Assembly: GCF_003122325.1 (NCBI RefSeq)
Contig: NZ_QFBC01000021.1
Location: 27,017 to 91,016 of the forward strand
DNA: 64,000 nucleotides
Direction: 5' to 3'
From: Rhizobium album
GTDB lineage: Bacteria; Pseudomonadota; Alphaproteobacteria; Rhizobiales; Rhizobiaceae
The notes beneath the pieces are model-generated. The model was not told where the DNA came from. It worked only from the letters and a program-made list of their open reading frames with translations, and made no database searches. The position numbers and the translations under genes are program-made. Shown here piece by piece: positions 63,888 to 64,000 of this stretch (positions are counted from its first letter, which is position 1; the number at the start of each line of letters is the position of its first letter).

Positions 63888-63925
63888 AAATGTGGAATCG
63901 CTAAAATTTTAGTGATTCCACATTT
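63888..63925. terminator. 38-bp AT-rich palindrome after folC
   Basis: AAATGTGGAATCGCTAAAA and its reverse complement meet at the centre with a single G-T mismatch. T6 follows on the plus strand, so it could end folC transcription, and its A-rich flank could serve the opposite strand. Two GANTC sites lie in the arms. Confidence 0.6.
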
Positions 63926-63939
63926 TTTGGCGGAGGCGC

Positions 63940-64000
63940 TCACTCGAAATACAGGACATCCTCGAAGCGAACCGCGCCCTTTGCGAGGCCCAGACGCATC
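63940..64000 (-). CDS. Possible 3' end of a minus-strand gene (cut by the window)
   Basis: Read on the minus strand from the window edge, an open frame gives LGLAKGAVRFEDVLYFE then TGA. It converges on folC across a terminator-like palindrome. Only about 19 codons are visible and I do not recognise the protein. It could be a chance frame. Confidence 0.3.
   Translation of the reverse strand, partial: MRLGLAKGAVRFEDVLYFE

Overview
The window is a GC-rich, gene-dense stretch of an alphaproteobacterial chromosome, almost certainly from the order Hyphomicrobiales and most like the family Rhizobiaceae. The evidence is the conserved origin-proximal gene order (holA / parB-parA-rsmG-mnmG-mnmE / rho / hemJ-hemE / ppsR-maf-aroE-coaE-dnaQ / secB), the TrcR-type DUF1013 regulator, the 180-kDa class NAD-glutamate dehydrogenase, the trpFBA-accD-folC cluster, and an AccD that lacks most zinc-ribbon cysteines. 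No rRNA, tRNA, CRISPR array, insertion sequence or prophage was recognised. Most genes are housekeeping.

Layout. 0-9.4 kb: PAP2 phosphatase, MHS-type transporter, FMN reductase, asd (with a possible leader-peptide attenuator), a lytic transglycosylase, a GGDEF cyclase, beta-carbonic anhydrase and pyridoxal kinase. 9.6-22.7 kb: the large gdh, a UMF1-type transporter, purH, a heparinase-like protein, rsmB, htpX, an SDHAF4-like assembly factor and a secreted nuclease. 22.7-31.7 kb: acetyl-CoA and propionyl-CoA synthetases flanking the cell-cycle regulator trcR, then yggS, leuS and lptE. 31.7-41.5 kb: holA, then a minus-strand block mnmE-mnmG-rsmG-parA-parB, with rho, hemJ and hemE upstream. 41.5-41.9 kb: a gene-free region with DnaA-box-like sequences between divergent hemE and ppsR, the likely chromosomal oriC. 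41.9-45.5 kb: tightly packed ppsR-maf-aroE-coaE-dnaQ. 45.6-52.2 kb: secB, fxsA, then timA-like/mltA/smr/XRE regulator and gyrB. 52.2-57.8 kb: nitroreductase, xi-class GST, a PLP decarboxylase, PHB depolymerase and a DUF2852 protein. 57.8-64 kb: a YgjP-type metallopeptidase, trpF-trpB-trpA, accD and folC.

The main unifying signal is chromosome replication and segregation. Besides parA, parB and oriC, I find six parS-like sequences (consensus TGTTTCACGTGAAACA) over about 17 kb: one perfect site inside rsmG, two between mnmG and mnmE, one across the maf/aroE junction, and an inverted pair downstream of gyrB. Together they look like the ori/centromere domain of the chromosome.

Other signals worth following are a 38-codon ORF ending in a Thr/Lys-rich tail ahead of asd, a TGC-rich dyad upstream of the PHB depolymerase, a perfect 15-bp inverted repeat carrying TATAAT upstream of the nuclease gene, a 38-bp palindrome carrying two GANTC sites after folC, and copies of a small palindromic intergenic repeat. 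I see no clearly unprecedented multi-gene system; the novelty is mainly in non-coding elements.
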